This document shows positions 16,980-25,520 of a DNA stretch of 64,000 nt, one piece after another. Every line of letters starts with the position of its first letter. Position 1 is the stretch's first letter. A program made the translations under genes and the position numbers. The stretch covers positions 434,001 through 498,000 of the forward strand of contig NZ_JAHVIA010000004.1 in assembly GCF_019801965.1 (NCBI RefSeq), in the 5' to 3' direction. The notes under the pieces were generated by a model. That model was given only the letters and a program-made list of their open reading frames with translations. It had not been told where the DNA came from and made no database searches. This stretch comes from Salipiger bermudensis. GTDB taxonomy: Bacteria > Pseudomonadota > Alphaproteobacteria > Rhodobacterales > Rhodobacteraceae.

Positions 16980-19918
16980 CCCGGCTGAAGGGCGGCCTCA
17001 TCGACCGCAGCAAGACCCTTTCCTTCCGCTTCGACGGCAGGATCTACCAGGGCCATCCGGGCGACACGCTGGCCTCGGCGCTGCTCGCCAACGGCGTGCG
17101 GCTGGTCGGGCGCAGCTTCAAGTATCACCGCCCGCGCGGCATCTTCAGCGCCGGTTCCGAAGAGCCCAACGCGCTCGTCACCCTGCGCAGTGGCGCCCGC
17201 GCCGAGCCCAACACCCGCGCCACCTGCGTCGAGCTCTATGACGGGCTCGAAGCCAGCAGCCAGAACCGCTGGCCGTCGCTCGCCTTCGACGCGCTGGCGG
17301 TCAACGATGCGCTGTCGCCGTTCTTCGCCGCCGGGTTCTACTACAAGACCTTCATGCAGCCCGCCGCCTTCTGGGAGAAGGTCTACGAGCCGATGATCCG
17401 CCGCGCCGCGGGTCTCGGCAAACTCGCCTCCGAACCCGATCCCGACGCCTATGACCACGGCTTCCTGCATTGCGACCTGCTGGTGATCGGTGGCGGCGCG
17501 GCGGGGCTTGCGGCGGCGCTGACCGCCGGTCGCGCCGGCGCCAGCGTCATCCTCGCCGACGAGGATTTCCGCCTCGGCGGGCGGCTGCTTTTCGAGCGCC
17601 ATACGCTCGACGATGCCCCGGCATCCGACTGGGTGGCCCGCGCCGAGGCCGAGCTCGAGAGCCTGCCCAACGTGCGCATCCTGCGCCGCACCACGGTCTT
17701 CGGAGCCTACGATCACGGCATTTTTGGCGCGGTCGAGCGGGTTGGCGATCACCTGCCGGTGCCGCAGACCGTGCGCCAGACGCTCTGGCGCATCACTGCC
17801 TCGCGCAGCCTGCTCGCCGCCGGTGCCACCGAGCGCCACATCCCCTTCGCCGGTAACGACCGCCCCGGCATCATGCTCGGCGGCGCGCTGCGCGCCTATG
17901 CCAACCGCTGGGCGGTGTCGCCGCAGGCGAAAGCCTCCGACCGTGTGGCGATCTTCACCAGCAATGACGACGGCCACCGCACCGCGCTGGACCTGCTGGC
18001 CCATGGCGTCCCGGTGCTGGCGGTGATCGACCCGCGCAAGGACGCGCCGCGCCTCGGCGAGTACCAGCTCTATGCCGGCGCACAGGTCACCGGCGCGCAG
18101 GGGCGGCGAGCGCTGTCCTCGATCCAGATCAGCCAGAATGGCCGCTCTGAATGGCTCGAATGCGCCGTGCTCGGGGTCTCGGGCGGCTGGAACCCCAATA
18201 TCCACCTCGCCTCGCACCACCGTGGCCGCCCGGCCTGGAGCGACGCGCATCAGGCCTTCCTGCCCCCCGCCGACATGCCCCCTGGCATGCGCGTCGCCGG
18301 GGCTGCGGCGGGGCAGGGCACGACCCATGCGGCGCTCTGCTCGGGGGCGGAGACCGCGCAGGCGGCGCTCACCGATCTGGGGCTGACCGCCACGCTGCCC
18401 GATCTGCCGCAGGCCGAGGATGCCCCCGTCGCGCAGGCGGCAGTCTGGCACGTGCCGGGACAGGGCCGCGCCTGGGTCGATTTCCAGAATGACGTGACGG
18501 TCAAGGATATCGCGCTGGCGCACAAGGAGAACATGCGCCCCGTCGAGCACCTCAAGCGCTGGACCACGCTCGGCATGGCCACCGATCAGGGCAAGACCGC
18601 CAACGTCACCGCGCTCGCGGTCATGGCCGAGCTCACCGGCAAGGCGATCCCCGAGACCGGCACCACCATCTTCCGCCCGCCCTACACGCCGGTCGCGCTG
18701 AGCGTGCTCGGCGGTGGCGACACCGGCGCCCATTTCCGCCCGCGCCGCCTCACGCCCACGCACAGCTTCGCGCAAGAGCACGGCGCGGAATTCGTCGAGG
18801 TCGGGCAATGGATGCGGGCGCAGTATTTCCCGCGAGACGGCGAGAGCCACTGGCGCGAGAGCGTCGACCGCGAGGTGCTGGCGGTGCGCAAGGGCGTGGG
18901 GCTCTGCGACGTCACGACGCTCGGCAAGGTCGACGTGCAGGGCGCCGATGCGAGCGAATTCCTGCACCGGATCTACGCCAACATGATGGGCACGCTGAAG
19001 GTCGGCAAGGTACGTTACGGGCTGATGCTGCGCGAGGACGGCATCCTCTACGATGACGGCACCTGCGCCCGGCTGGCCGAGGATCACTACGTGGTCACAA
19101 CCACCACCGCGAACGCAGGCCTCGTCTATCGCCAGATGGAGTTTGCCCGGCAATGCCTCTGGCCCGAGCTCGACGTGCAACTCATCTCGACCACCGACGC
19201 CTGGGCGCAGATCGCCGTGGCGGGGCCGAAATCGCGCGAATTGCTGTCGCGCATCGTCGACGAGGCCGATTTGTCGAACGAGGCCTTCCCCTTCATGGCC
19301 TGCGCCGAGCTGACGATCTGCGGCGGGCTTCGGGCGCGTCTCTTCCGGATCTCGTTCTCCGGCGAGCTTGCCTACGAGATCGCGGTGCCGGCGCGCTATG
19401 GCAACGCGCTGATGGCGCGGCTGATGGAGCAGGGGGCCGATCTCGGCGTGACGCCGTATGGCACCGAGGCGCTGGCAGTGCTGCGCATCGAGAAGGGCCA
19501 TGCGGCCGGCGCCGAGCTCAACGGCCAGACCACCGCCGCGATGCTTGGGCTTGGCCAGATGGTGTCGAAGAAGAAGGACAGCATCGGCGCGGTGATGTCG
19601 CGGCGCGCTGCGCTCGAGGCGGACACGCGCCGTCTGGTGGGGCTGATGCCGCTCGATCCCGCGCAGAAGATTCCTGCCGGCGCGCATCTCTTTTTGCCCG
19701 GTGCCGCGCGCGACACCGCCAGCGATCAGGGCTGGGTGACCTCGGCCTGCTACTCGCCGCATCTCGAAAGCCACATCGCGCTCGGCTTCCTCGAAGACGG
19801 CGCGGCGCGCATCGGCTCCGAGATCGTCGCGGCCAACCCGCTCGAGGGCGACGAGTGCCTCGTGACCGTCGTCAGCCCGCATTTCATCGACCCGGAAGGA
19901 GAGCGTCTGCGTGACTGA
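16976..19918 (+). CDS. mgdC: N-methylglutamate dehydrogenase subunit C (SoxA-like)
   Basis: This 980-residue large subunit resembles sarcosine oxidase alpha. The N-terminal domain has GDTLASALLANGV and FKYHRPRGIFSAG. An NAD/FAD Rossmann domain begins near residue 165 (LLVIGGGAAGLAAALTAG). A C-terminal GcvT domain from about residue 600 binds tetrahydrofolate and ends with a typical aminomethyltransferase barrel. It would channel the methyl carbon from N-methylglutamate to folate as methylene-THF. The start ATG overlaps the mgdB stop, and mgdD begins inside its last codons. Length is normal for SoxA-type subunits. Confidence 0.92.
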   Translation: MTRLKGGLIDRSKTLSFRFDGRIYQGHPGDTLASALLANGVRLVGRSFKYHRPRGIFSAGSEEPNALVTLRSGARAEPNTRATCVELYDGLEASSQNRWPSLAFDALAVNDALSPFFAAGFYYKTFMQPAAFWEKVYEPMIRRAAGLGKLASEPDPDAYDHGFLHCDLLVIGGGAAGLAAALTAGRAGASVILADEDFRLGGRLLFERHTLDDAPASDWVARAEAELESLPNVRILRRTTVFGAYDHGIFGAVERVGDHLPVPQTVRQTLWRITASRSLLAAGATERHIPFAGNDRPGIMLGGALRAYANRWAVSPQAKASDRVAIFTSNDDGHRTALDLLAHGVPVLAVIDPRKDAPRLGEYQLYAGAQVTGAQGRRALSSIQISQNGRSEWLECAVLGVSGGWNPNIHLASHHRGRPAWSDAHQAFLPPADMPPGMRVAGAAAGQGTTHAALCSGAETAQAALTDLGLTATLPDLPQAEDAPVAQAAVWHVPGQGRAWVDFQNDVTVKDIALAHKENMRPVEHLKRWTTLGMATDQGKTANVTALAVMAELTGKAIPETGTTIFRPPYTPVALSVLGGGDTGAHFRPRRLTPTHSFAQEHGAEFVEVGQWMRAQYFPRDGESHWRESVDREVLAVRKGVGLCDVTTLGKVDVQGADASEFLHRIYANMMGTLKVGKVRYGLMLREDGILYDDGTCARLAEDHYVVTTTTANAGLVYRQMEFARQCLWPELDVQLISTTDAWAQIAVAGPKSRELLSRIVDEADLSNEAFPFMACAELTICGGLRARLFRISFSGELAYEIAVPARYGNALMARLMEQGADLGVTPYGTEALAVLRIEKGHAAGAELNGQTTAAMLGLGQMVSKKKDSIGAVMSRRAALEADTRRLVGLMPLDPAQKIPAGAHLFLPGAARDTASDQGWVTSACYSPHLESHIALGFLEDGAARIGSEIVAANPLEGDECLVTVVSPHFIDPEGERLRD

Positions 19919-20468
19919 TCTCGCCCCCCTCACCGCGCTCGGCCAGTCCGAGCCGCGCCACGCGCGCTTCGGCGCGCTGACGCTCGCCGAGCGCCCCGAC
20001 ATCGGGCTGGCCTCGCTGGCGCTCCGCCGCGGCACCGCCGCGCCGCAGCCCTTCGGGCTGACGCTGCCGGACCCCGGCTGCATGGCGTCGGTGCAGGGCG
20101 TCGAGGCGTTCTGGACCGGCCCCGACCAGTGGATGATCGCCGCTCAGGGCCGCGCCGCGGAAGATTTCGCCGCCGCCGTCCGGCAACAGGCGCCCGGCTG
20201 CTCGGTCACCGAGCAGACCGACGCTTGGGTGGTGGTCGAGATCGTCTCGGAGGCGGGCGGGGCGGCGCTGCTGGCGCTGGCTGAAAAGCTGGTCAACCTG
20301 CCGCCGGCGTCGCTTTCGCCCGGTCGCGCGACGCGCACGGGCTTGCATCACATGAGCGTCTTCGTCATTCGTTCCGGCGACACCCGGCTGGCGGTGCTGG
20401 GCATGCGCTCGGCGGCGGAAAGCCTCTGGCACGCGCTGGCCGCGGCCGCCCATCGAACGGAGATTTGA
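19911..20468 (+). CDS. mgdD: N-methylglutamate dehydrogenase subunit D (SoxG-like)
   Basis: This 185-residue small subunit resembles sarcosine oxidase gamma, a GcvT-like fold without catalytic residues that bridges the other subunits. FWTGPDQWMI, TDAWVVVEI and ALAEKLVNL are typical. The start is a GTG at 19911 preceded by GGAAGGAG, and the reading frame overlaps the end of mgdC by eight bases, so translation is coupled. It completes the mgdABCD set. purU starts two bases after its stop. Confidence 0.9.
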   Translation: MTDLAPLTALGQSEPRHARFGALTLAERPDIGLASLALRRGTAAPQPFGLTLPDPGCMASVQGVEAFWTGPDQWMIAAQGRAAEDFAAAVRQQAPGCSVTEQTDAWVVVEIVSEAGGAALLALAEKLVNLPPASLSPGRATRTGLHHMSVFVIRSGDTRLAVLGMRSAAESLWHALAAAAHRTEI

Positions 20469-20470
20469 GC

Positions 20471-21355
20471 ATGAGCAAATTCGCCCTCACCGTGACCTGC
20501 CCGTCGACCCGCGGGATTGTCGCGGCGATCGCCGCCTTCCTCGCCGAGCAGGGCTGCAACATCACCGACAGCTCGCAGTTCGACGATTTCGAGACCGGCA
20601 ATTTCTTCATGCGCGTCAGCGTCATGTCCGAGCAGGGCGCGACGCTCGAGGAGCTGCGCGAGCGCTTTGCCGAGACCGCGAAGAGCCTCAAGATGGACTT
20701 CGAGTTCCACGACGAGGCCGAGAAGATGAAGGTCATCATCATGGTCTCGCGCTTCGGGCACTGCCTCAACGACCTGCTTTACCGCTGGCGCATTGGGGCG
20801 CTGCCGATCGACATCGTGGCGGTGATCTCGAACCACATGGATTACCAGAAGGTGGTGGTGAACCACGACATCCCGTTTCATTGCATCCGGGTGACCAAGG
20901 AAAACAAGCCGCAGGCCGAGGCGCGGATCATGGAGGTGGTCGAGGAGACCGGCGCCGAGCTCGTGGTGCTGGCGCGCTACATGCAGATCCTCTCGGACGA
21001 GATGTGCCGGGTGATGTCGGGGCGGATCATCAACATCCACCACTCCTTCCTGCCGTCCTTCAAGGGCGCGAACCCCTACAAACAGGCCTTCGAGCGCGGC
21101 GTGAAGCTGATCGGGGCGACCTCGCACTACGTCACCGCGGATCTCGATGAAGGTCCGATCATCGAGCAGGACACGGTGCGCGTCACGCATGCGCAATCGC
21201 CGGAGGATTACGTCTCGCTTGGCCGCGATGTCGAGGCGCAGGTGCTGGCGCGCGCGATCCACGCCCACATCCACCGCCGGGTCTTCCTCAATGGCAACAA
21301 GACGGTGGTGTTCCCGGCCTCTCCGGGCAGCTACGCCTCCGAACGCATGGGCTGA
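20471..21355 (+). CDS. purU: Formyltetrahydrofolate deformylase
   Basis: This 294-residue protein has an N-terminal ACT domain (residues 4-80) and a C-terminal formyltransferase-type hydrolase domain. The catalytic set is visible as the Asn and His of INIHHSFLPSFKG and the Asp of DLDEGPI. It hydrolyses 10-formyl-THF to formate and THF. At the end of the mgd operon it likely keeps free THF available when demethylation loads the folate pool, as in other methylamine clusters. ATG 20471 has a GGAG site; a TTG at 20465 in the same frame is a less likely start. Repeat copy B follows the stop. Confidence 0.93.
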   Translation: MSKFALTVTCPSTRGIVAAIAAFLAEQGCNITDSSQFDDFETGNFFMRVSVMSEQGATLEELRERFAETAKSLKMDFEFHDEAEKMKVIIMVSRFGHCLNDLLYRWRIGALPIDIVAVISNHMDYQKVVVNHDIPFHCIRVTKENKPQAEARIMEVVEETGAELVVLARYMQILSDEMCRVMSGRIINIHHSFLPSFKGANPYKQAFERGVKLIGATSHYVTADLDEGPIIEQDTVRVTHAQSPEDYVSLGRDVEAQVLARAIHAHIHRRVFLNGNKTVVFPASPGSYASERMG

Positions 21356-21370
21356 GCCCCGCCGTCTCAG

Positions 21371-21493
21371 GTTGGGGGCGCTGCCCCCGCCCGCGCAAGC
21401 GCGGACTCCCCCGAGGTATTTGGAAACCAGAGAAGGCAGGAGCGTTGCGCCCCTGTCTTCTCTTCGTCAAAAATACTCCCGCCGGAGGCGTCC
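21371..21493. repeat. Hairpin-rich inverted repeat element, copy B
   Basis: The 83-base core (21411-21493) is the reverse complement of 31155-31237 with four mismatches. Inside it GAGAAGGCAGGAGCG pairs with CGCCCCTGTCTTCTC to form a long hairpin with AT-rich flanks on both sides, like a bidirectional terminator. A G-run/C-run palindrome and a CGCGCAAGCGCG hairpin lie at its left. It follows purU directly. Confidence 0.85.
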
Positions 21494-21608
21494 GGCAGGG
21501 CCGTGCGCGCAAGGCCGGTGAGCCGGGCACGCGGGCCGGTGCAGGGATTGACGCTTGCCGGGAAAGCGCGTTTGCTCGGCCTGTTGGCGACGGATCGGCA
21601 GGACGGGC

Positions 21609-21851
21609 ATGACGCGGGAAGAATTCACCATCGAAGGCGCGCTCGGCACGCCGCTCTTCCTGCCTTGGGTCGAGCGCCACGCGGCGCGTCTCGGGCTCGG
21701 GATGCGGCTTCGCGACTGCACGCCGGGGCGGCTGGCAGTGGAGTTCGAGGGCGCGCCGGCGCTGCTCGACGCGATGGAGATGGGCTGTCTGCTGGGGCCC
21801 ATCGATGCCTGGGTCGAGTCGATTGTGCGCAAACGGATTTCCGTGACGTAA
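21609..21851 (+). CDS. Acylphosphatase-like protein with degenerate active site
   Basis: This 80-residue protein has the acylphosphatase layout: FTIEGALGT, ARLGLGMRLRD, AVEFEG and LGPIDAWVESI match the strand-loop-helix order of the family. The phosphate-binding arginine of the usual GVGFR loop is missing (GTPLFLP here), and the catalytic asparagine is replaced by aspartate (RLRDCTPG). It is therefore probably not an active acylphosphatase. The start at 21609 follows GGACGG. It is 159 bases upstream of the Rieske gene and inside the repeat-bounded unit, so a ligand-binding or structural role linked to that operon is possible. Confidence 0.6.
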   Translation: MTREEFTIEGALGTPLFLPWVERHAARLGLGMRLRDCTPGRLAVEFEGAPALLDAMEMGCLLGPIDAWVESIVRKRISVT

Positions 21852-21908
21852 AAACGCTTCGATTTTTTGCCCGCTTTTCGGGCGTTCCGCCAAAACGCTG
21901 TGCGATTT
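21851..21908. promoter_or_regulatory. Direct-repeat motif upstream of the Rieske operon
   Basis: AAAACGCTTCGATTT at 21851-21865 is echoed by AAAACGCTGTGCGATTT at 21892-21908. A small GCCCG/CGGGC hairpin lies between them. Two similar half-sites 41 bases apart before an operon may be regulator sites. No regulator gene is adjacent. Confidence 0.35.
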
Positions 21909-22010
21909 CTGCAGCCGATCTCTGGTCTCCGGGGGGCGGCATCGCCATGATGAGCGCGGCGGGCTCGGATCGAAACCCGGCCCGCGCCCACACGCAAGAC
22001 CGGAGACACC

Positions 22011-22631
22011 GTGCCCACCGACTGGACCCCCGCCGCGCTTTCCGACGACATCCCCGCGGCCTCCGCCGCGCCGGGGCAGCTCGGGCCGCATGACCTCGCG
22101 ATCTGGCGCAGCGCCTCCGGGCGCATCGCCGCCTGGGCCGACCGCTGCCCGCATCGCGGCATGCGGCTGTCGCACGGTTACGTGCGCGGCGAGCGGCTGT
22201 CCTGCATCTATCACGGCTGGGGCTATGGCGAGGGCGGGCAATGCGTACGCATCCCGGCCCATCCCGAGCTGACCCCGCCCGAGGCGATCAAGGTGCCGGT
22301 GTTCCGGGCGGTCGAGGCGAGCGGGGTGATCTGGGTGGCCGTGGAGGCGCCGGAGGCGCCGCCGCCGGAGTTTCCGGGGTTCGAGGCGTTTCGCTCGCTG
22401 CAGGTGAAGGCCGCGCCGGAGGCGCTGGCCGGCGCGCTTGGCGGCAGCGGGCTGGTGGTCGAAGCCGCGCTTGGCGGCGCCACGGTGGTGGCGCTGATCC
22501 AGCCGCTGCGCGATGGCGCGGTGGGGCTGCATCTGCTGGCGCCGGAGGCGCTGGGGGCTGCGGAGCTCGATGCGCTCTCGGTGGCGGCGGAGGCGCTGCG
22601 GCGGCGGGTGGAAGAGGGGGTGACGGCATGA
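22011..22631 (+). CDS. Stand-alone Rieske [2Fe-2S] protein
   Basis: This 206-residue protein has a Rieske domain in its first 110 residues. The cluster ligands are Cys46-Pro-His48 (RCPHRG) and Cys65-x-x-His68 (CIYHGW), the spacing of Rieske oxygenase centres. The C-terminal 95 residues are Ala/Gly-rich, match nothing I recognise and carry no oxygenase iron site. The start is GTG 22011 with a GGAGA site; no better ATG exists in frame. Its stop overlaps the start of the oxygenase catalytic gene, so it probably supplies the electron-transfer centre that protein lacks, as the extra N-terminal Rieske domain of NdmD does for NdmC. Confidence 0.88.
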   Translation: MPTDWTPAALSDDIPAASAAPGQLGPHDLAIWRSASGRIAAWADRCPHRGMRLSHGYVRGERLSCIYHGWGYGEGGQCVRIPAHPELTPPEAIKVPVFRAVEASGVIWVAVEAPEAPPPEFPGFEAFRSLQVKAAPEALAGALGGSGLVVEAALGGATVVALIQPLRDGAVGLHLLAPEALGAAELDALSVAAEALRRRVEEGVTA

Positions 22632-23473
22632 GCGAGACGGGCGCGATGCGCGATCACTGGTACCCGGTGGGGATGACCAAACAACTCACCGAAGCAGGCC
22701 GCGACACGCTGCTGATGGGCGAGCCGATCCGGGTCTTCCGCGACGGCGGCCAGCCGCAGGTCAGCGACGGCGCTGGCCGCGCGCTGCCGGTCATCGACCG
22801 CTTCGGCCATGTCTGGACCTCGCTGGGCACGCCCGCGAAGGATCTCTTCACCATCCCCGAGGCCGATCAGCCCGGGCGGCGGCTTGTCGATGTCGGCGTC
22901 TGCCGGGTGCGCTGCTCGCCGCTGCGCGCGGTGGAGAACTTCCTCGACATCGCGCATTTCCCCTTCGTGCACACCGACATCCTCGGCTCCGAGCCGCACA
23001 CCGAGGTCGAGCGCTACGAGGTCGAGATCCGCGATGATGTCGACGAGGTCTGGGCCACCAAGGTGAAGTTCTTCCAGCCGCAGGCGGCGAAATCCGCCGA
23101 GGGCGGCATCACCACCGATTACATGTACCGCGTCTGCGCCCCGACCTGTTCGGTGCTCTACAAGACCTGCCCGCCGAAGCCCGGCGAGTGGGACGTCATC
23201 GCGCTTTTCGTGCAGCCGCTGACCGAGACGCTTTGCGATGTCTGGCCGTGGATGGCGCTCTACGATGACGACGCCGAGATGACCGACCTGATCCATTTCC
23301 AGCAGATGATCTTCGTGCAGGACCGCTCGGTGCTGGAAAACCAGCTCCCCGCGCTGCTGCCGCTCGATCCCGGGATGGAGATCCCGACCCGGGCCGACAT
23401 GACCTCGATCGCCTATCGCCGCTGGCTCAAGCGGCATGGCTTCACCTACGGCGCGCAACTGGTGGCGGCATGA
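22628..23473 (+). CDS. Rieske-less oxygenase catalytic subunit (NdmC-like)
   Basis: This 281-residue protein is the catalytic half of a Rieske non-heme iron oxygenase. The 2-His-1-carboxylate site is visible as Asn104, Asp107, His110 and His115 (ENFLDIAHFPFVH), with the carboxylate ligand Asp232 in FVQDRSVLENQ. The N terminus keeps the family's outer strands (HWYPVG, GHVWTSLG), but the segment holding C-x-H and C-x-x-H is gone. This is the architecture of NdmC, the caffeine-pathway N7-demethylase subunit that borrows a Rieske centre. It overlaps the Rieske gene and the GST-like gene by four bases each. The substrate is inferred, not proven. Confidence 0.82.
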   Translation: MSETGAMRDHWYPVGMTKQLTEAGRDTLLMGEPIRVFRDGGQPQVSDGAGRALPVIDRFGHVWTSLGTPAKDLFTIPEADQPGRRLVDVGVCRVRCSPLRAVENFLDIAHFPFVHTDILGSEPHTEVERYEVEIRDDVDEVWATKVKFFQPQAAKSAEGGITTDYMYRVCAPTCSVLYKTCPPKPGEWDVIALFVQPLTETLCDVWPWMALYDDDAEMTDLIHFQQMIFVQDRSVLENQLPALLPLDPGMEIPTRADMTSIAYRRWLKRHGFTYGAQLVAA

Positions 23474-24144
23474 TCCTCTACGACTATATCCTCTCACCTT
23501 CGTGCTACCGCGTGCGGCTGATGGCGGCGCTGATCGGGCGCCGGCTCGATCTGCGCCCCGTGGATTTCCACCCCGGGCAGGAGCATCTCTCCGAGCCGAT
23601 GCTGGCGCTAAACCCGGCGGGGACCATCCCGGTGCTGCAGGACGATGGCCTGGTGCTGACCGAGAGCACCGCGATCCTGACCTATCTGGCCGCCCATGAC
23701 GCGCCGGCCTGGCTTGGCGAGGACACGCCCGCCATGCGCGCCCGCGTCGCCCAGTGGCTGGCTTTCGCGCAGAGGCTGACCGACAGTGCGGGTGCTGCGC
23801 GCGCGCATGACATGCTGCTGGCGGAGGGCGAGATCGCGGCGCTGCGCGGGCAGGCCACTCAGGCGCTGCGCGAGCTCGAGGCGGCGCTCTCGGCGGCGCG
23901 GCGGCGAGGCGAGGGCTTCCTTGCAGGCAACCGACCGACGATTGCCGACATCGCCTGCTTCCCGCACGTGGCGCTGGCGCCCGATGGCGGGCTGCCGCTC
24001 GATCCGTACCCCTCGATCCGGCTCTGGATGCGGGCGATCCGGGCGCTGGACGGCTTCATCGAGATGCCCGGCATTCACCGCCTGCACGAACTGAAGCCCG
24101 AGCCCGGGCCGATGCCCGAGGTGATCCGGAAGGAGAAGGCCTGA
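23470..24144 (+). CDS. Glutathione-S-transferase-like protein (possible NdmE counterpart)
   Basis: This 224-residue protein has a thioredoxin-like N-terminal GST domain (residues 1-78, with SPSCYRVRLMAAL and NPAGTIPVL, then ESTAIL) and an all-helical C-terminal domain. It resembles maleylacetoacetate-isomerase/zeta or NdmE-like members. In the caffeine system NdmE is a GST homolog that acts as a structural partner of NdmC. The four-base overlap with the Rieske-less oxygenase gene supports that role here. A glutathione-dependent enzyme activity remains possible. Confidence 0.82.
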   Translation: MILYDYILSPSCYRVRLMAALIGRRLDLRPVDFHPGQEHLSEPMLALNPAGTIPVLQDDGLVLTESTAILTYLAAHDAPAWLGEDTPAMRARVAQWLAFAQRLTDSAGAARAHDMLLAEGEIAALRGQATQALRELEAALSAARRRGEGFLAGNRPTIADIACFPHVALAPDGGLPLDPYPSIRLWMRAIRALDGFIEMPGIHRLHELKPEPGPMPEVIRKEKA

Positions 24145-24145
24145 C

Positions 24146-25501
24146 ATGTCCGGATACCTGCTGAAGGGCTGCGCCGCCGTGGTGACCGGCAACGAGGTGC
24201 TGCGCGATGTCGACCTGCTGACCGAGGGCCCGGCGATCAAGGCGATCGGGCCGGGGCTCAGCGCACCGGGGGCGGAGGTGATCGACGCGGCCGGCTGGTT
24301 CGTCTACCCGGGCCTCGTCAACACGCATCATCATTTCTTCCAGTGCTTCGTGCGCAACCGCGTGGAACTCGACTGGACCAAGCTCTCGGTGATCGAGTGG
24401 CTCGACCGGATCTACCCGATCTTTGCCCAGCTCACCGAGGAGAGCTTCTATCACAGCTCTCTGACGGCGATGGCGGAGCTCGCCAAGCATGGCTGCACCA
24501 CAGCCTTCGACCACCAGTACTGCTTTCCGCGCAAGGCCGGGAAGAATATCGTCGACCGCCAGTTCGAGGCCGCCGAGAAGATCGGCCTCCGCTTCCATGC
24601 CGGTCGCGGCACCAACACGCTGCCCAAGTCCGAGGGCTCGACGATCCCCGACGAGATGCTCGAGACTACCGATGAATTCCTTGCCGATTGCGAGCGGCTG
24701 ATCGACGCCTATCACGATGCCGGGCCGTTCTCGATGCGGCAGGTCTCGCTGGCGCCGTGCCAGCCGGTGAACTGCTACCGCGAGACCTTTGTCGAGAGCA
24801 TCCGGCTTGCGCGCGACAAAGGCGCGATCCTGCACAGCCATGTGGGCGAGGGCGAGAGCGAGGTGATCCGCGCCCGCCACGGCATGCGCACGGTCGATTA
24901 TCTCGAGGAGATGGGCTTCTGCGGGCCCGACACCTTCTATGCCCATTGCTGGGAGCTGACCGAGGACGAGCTGCGCCAGTTGGCGGCGAGCGGCACCGGC
25001 GTGTCGCATTGCCCCGAGCCGGTCTACCTCGTGGGCGCCGAGGTCACGCCGATCCCGGCGATGGAGGCGCTTGGCGTGCGGGTGGGGCTGGGCTGCGACG
25101 GAGCGGCGAGCAACGACAATTCCAATCTCATGCACTGCCTGCACTCGGCCTACATGCTGCAATGCCTCGTCGCCTCGAGCCGCAGCCACAAGGTGCCCGA
25201 GCCCGCGGCCTTCCTGCGCTACGGCACCTCGGGCGGCGCCTCGCTGCTGGGCCGGACGGATATCGGCCAGCTGGTGCCCGGCATGGCCGCCGATCTCTTC
25301 GCCATCGACAGCCGCCGCATGGACTATGTCGGGACCCGCCACGACCCCGAGAGCCTGATCCCGCGCGTGGGCATCGGCATGGCCACCGACATGACCATGG
25401 TCAACGGCAAGATCGTCTGGGCCGACGGGGCATTCCCCGGGCTCGACGAGCGCGAGATGGTCGCCGACGCCGAAGCCGCACTTGCCAAGATAGATATATA
25501 A
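24146..25501 (+). CDS. 8-oxoguanine-deaminase-type amidohydrolase
   Basis: This 451-residue member of the amidohydrolase superfamily (TrzA/AtzA/guanine-deaminase branch) shows the metal-binding histidines of NTHHHFF (residues 59-65), HSHVGEGESE, AHCWELTEDE and the catalytic Asp of LGCDGAASNDNSN. Sequence and length are those of proteins annotated as 8-oxoguanine deaminase, which yields urate and ammonia. In this operon, next to an oxygenase and a nucleobase transporter, it could deaminate guanine, 8-oxoguanine or 7-methylguanine. It starts one base after the GST-like gene. Confidence 0.85.
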   Translation: MSGYLLKGCAAVVTGNEVLRDVDLLTEGPAIKAIGPGLSAPGAEVIDAAGWFVYPGLVNTHHHFFQCFVRNRVELDWTKLSVIEWLDRIYPIFAQLTEESFYHSSLTAMAELAKHGCTTAFDHQYCFPRKAGKNIVDRQFEAAEKIGLRFHAGRGTNTLPKSEGSTIPDEMLETTDEFLADCERLIDAYHDAGPFSMRQVSLAPCQPVNCYRETFVESIRLARDKGAILHSHVGEGESEVIRARHGMRTVDYLEEMGFCGPDTFYAHCWELTEDELRQLAASGTGVSHCPEPVYLVGAEVTPIPAMEALGVRVGLGCDGAASNDNSNLMHCLHSAYMLQCLVASSRSHKVPEPAAFLRYGTSGGASLLGRTDIGQLVPGMAADLFAIDSRRMDYVGTRHDPESLIPRVGIGMATDMTMVNGKIVWADGAFPGLDEREMVADAEAALAKIDI

Positions 25502-25520
25502 AACAGGGAGTAACCAAGAC

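Noticed and set aside
16826-20083. A 1085-codon minus-strand open frame opposite mgdC
   Set aside because: It mirrors the SoxA-like gene and shows no domain. The plus-strand gene is certain.
22241-23473. A 410-codon plus-strand frame that would fuse a Gly-rich leader to the Rieske-less oxygenase
   Set aside because: The extra N-terminal part is the second frame of the Rieske gene (low-complexity Gly/Ala/Arg). The ATG at 22628 with the four-base overlap is the natural start, so the oxygenase is truly Rieske-less and not a fusion.
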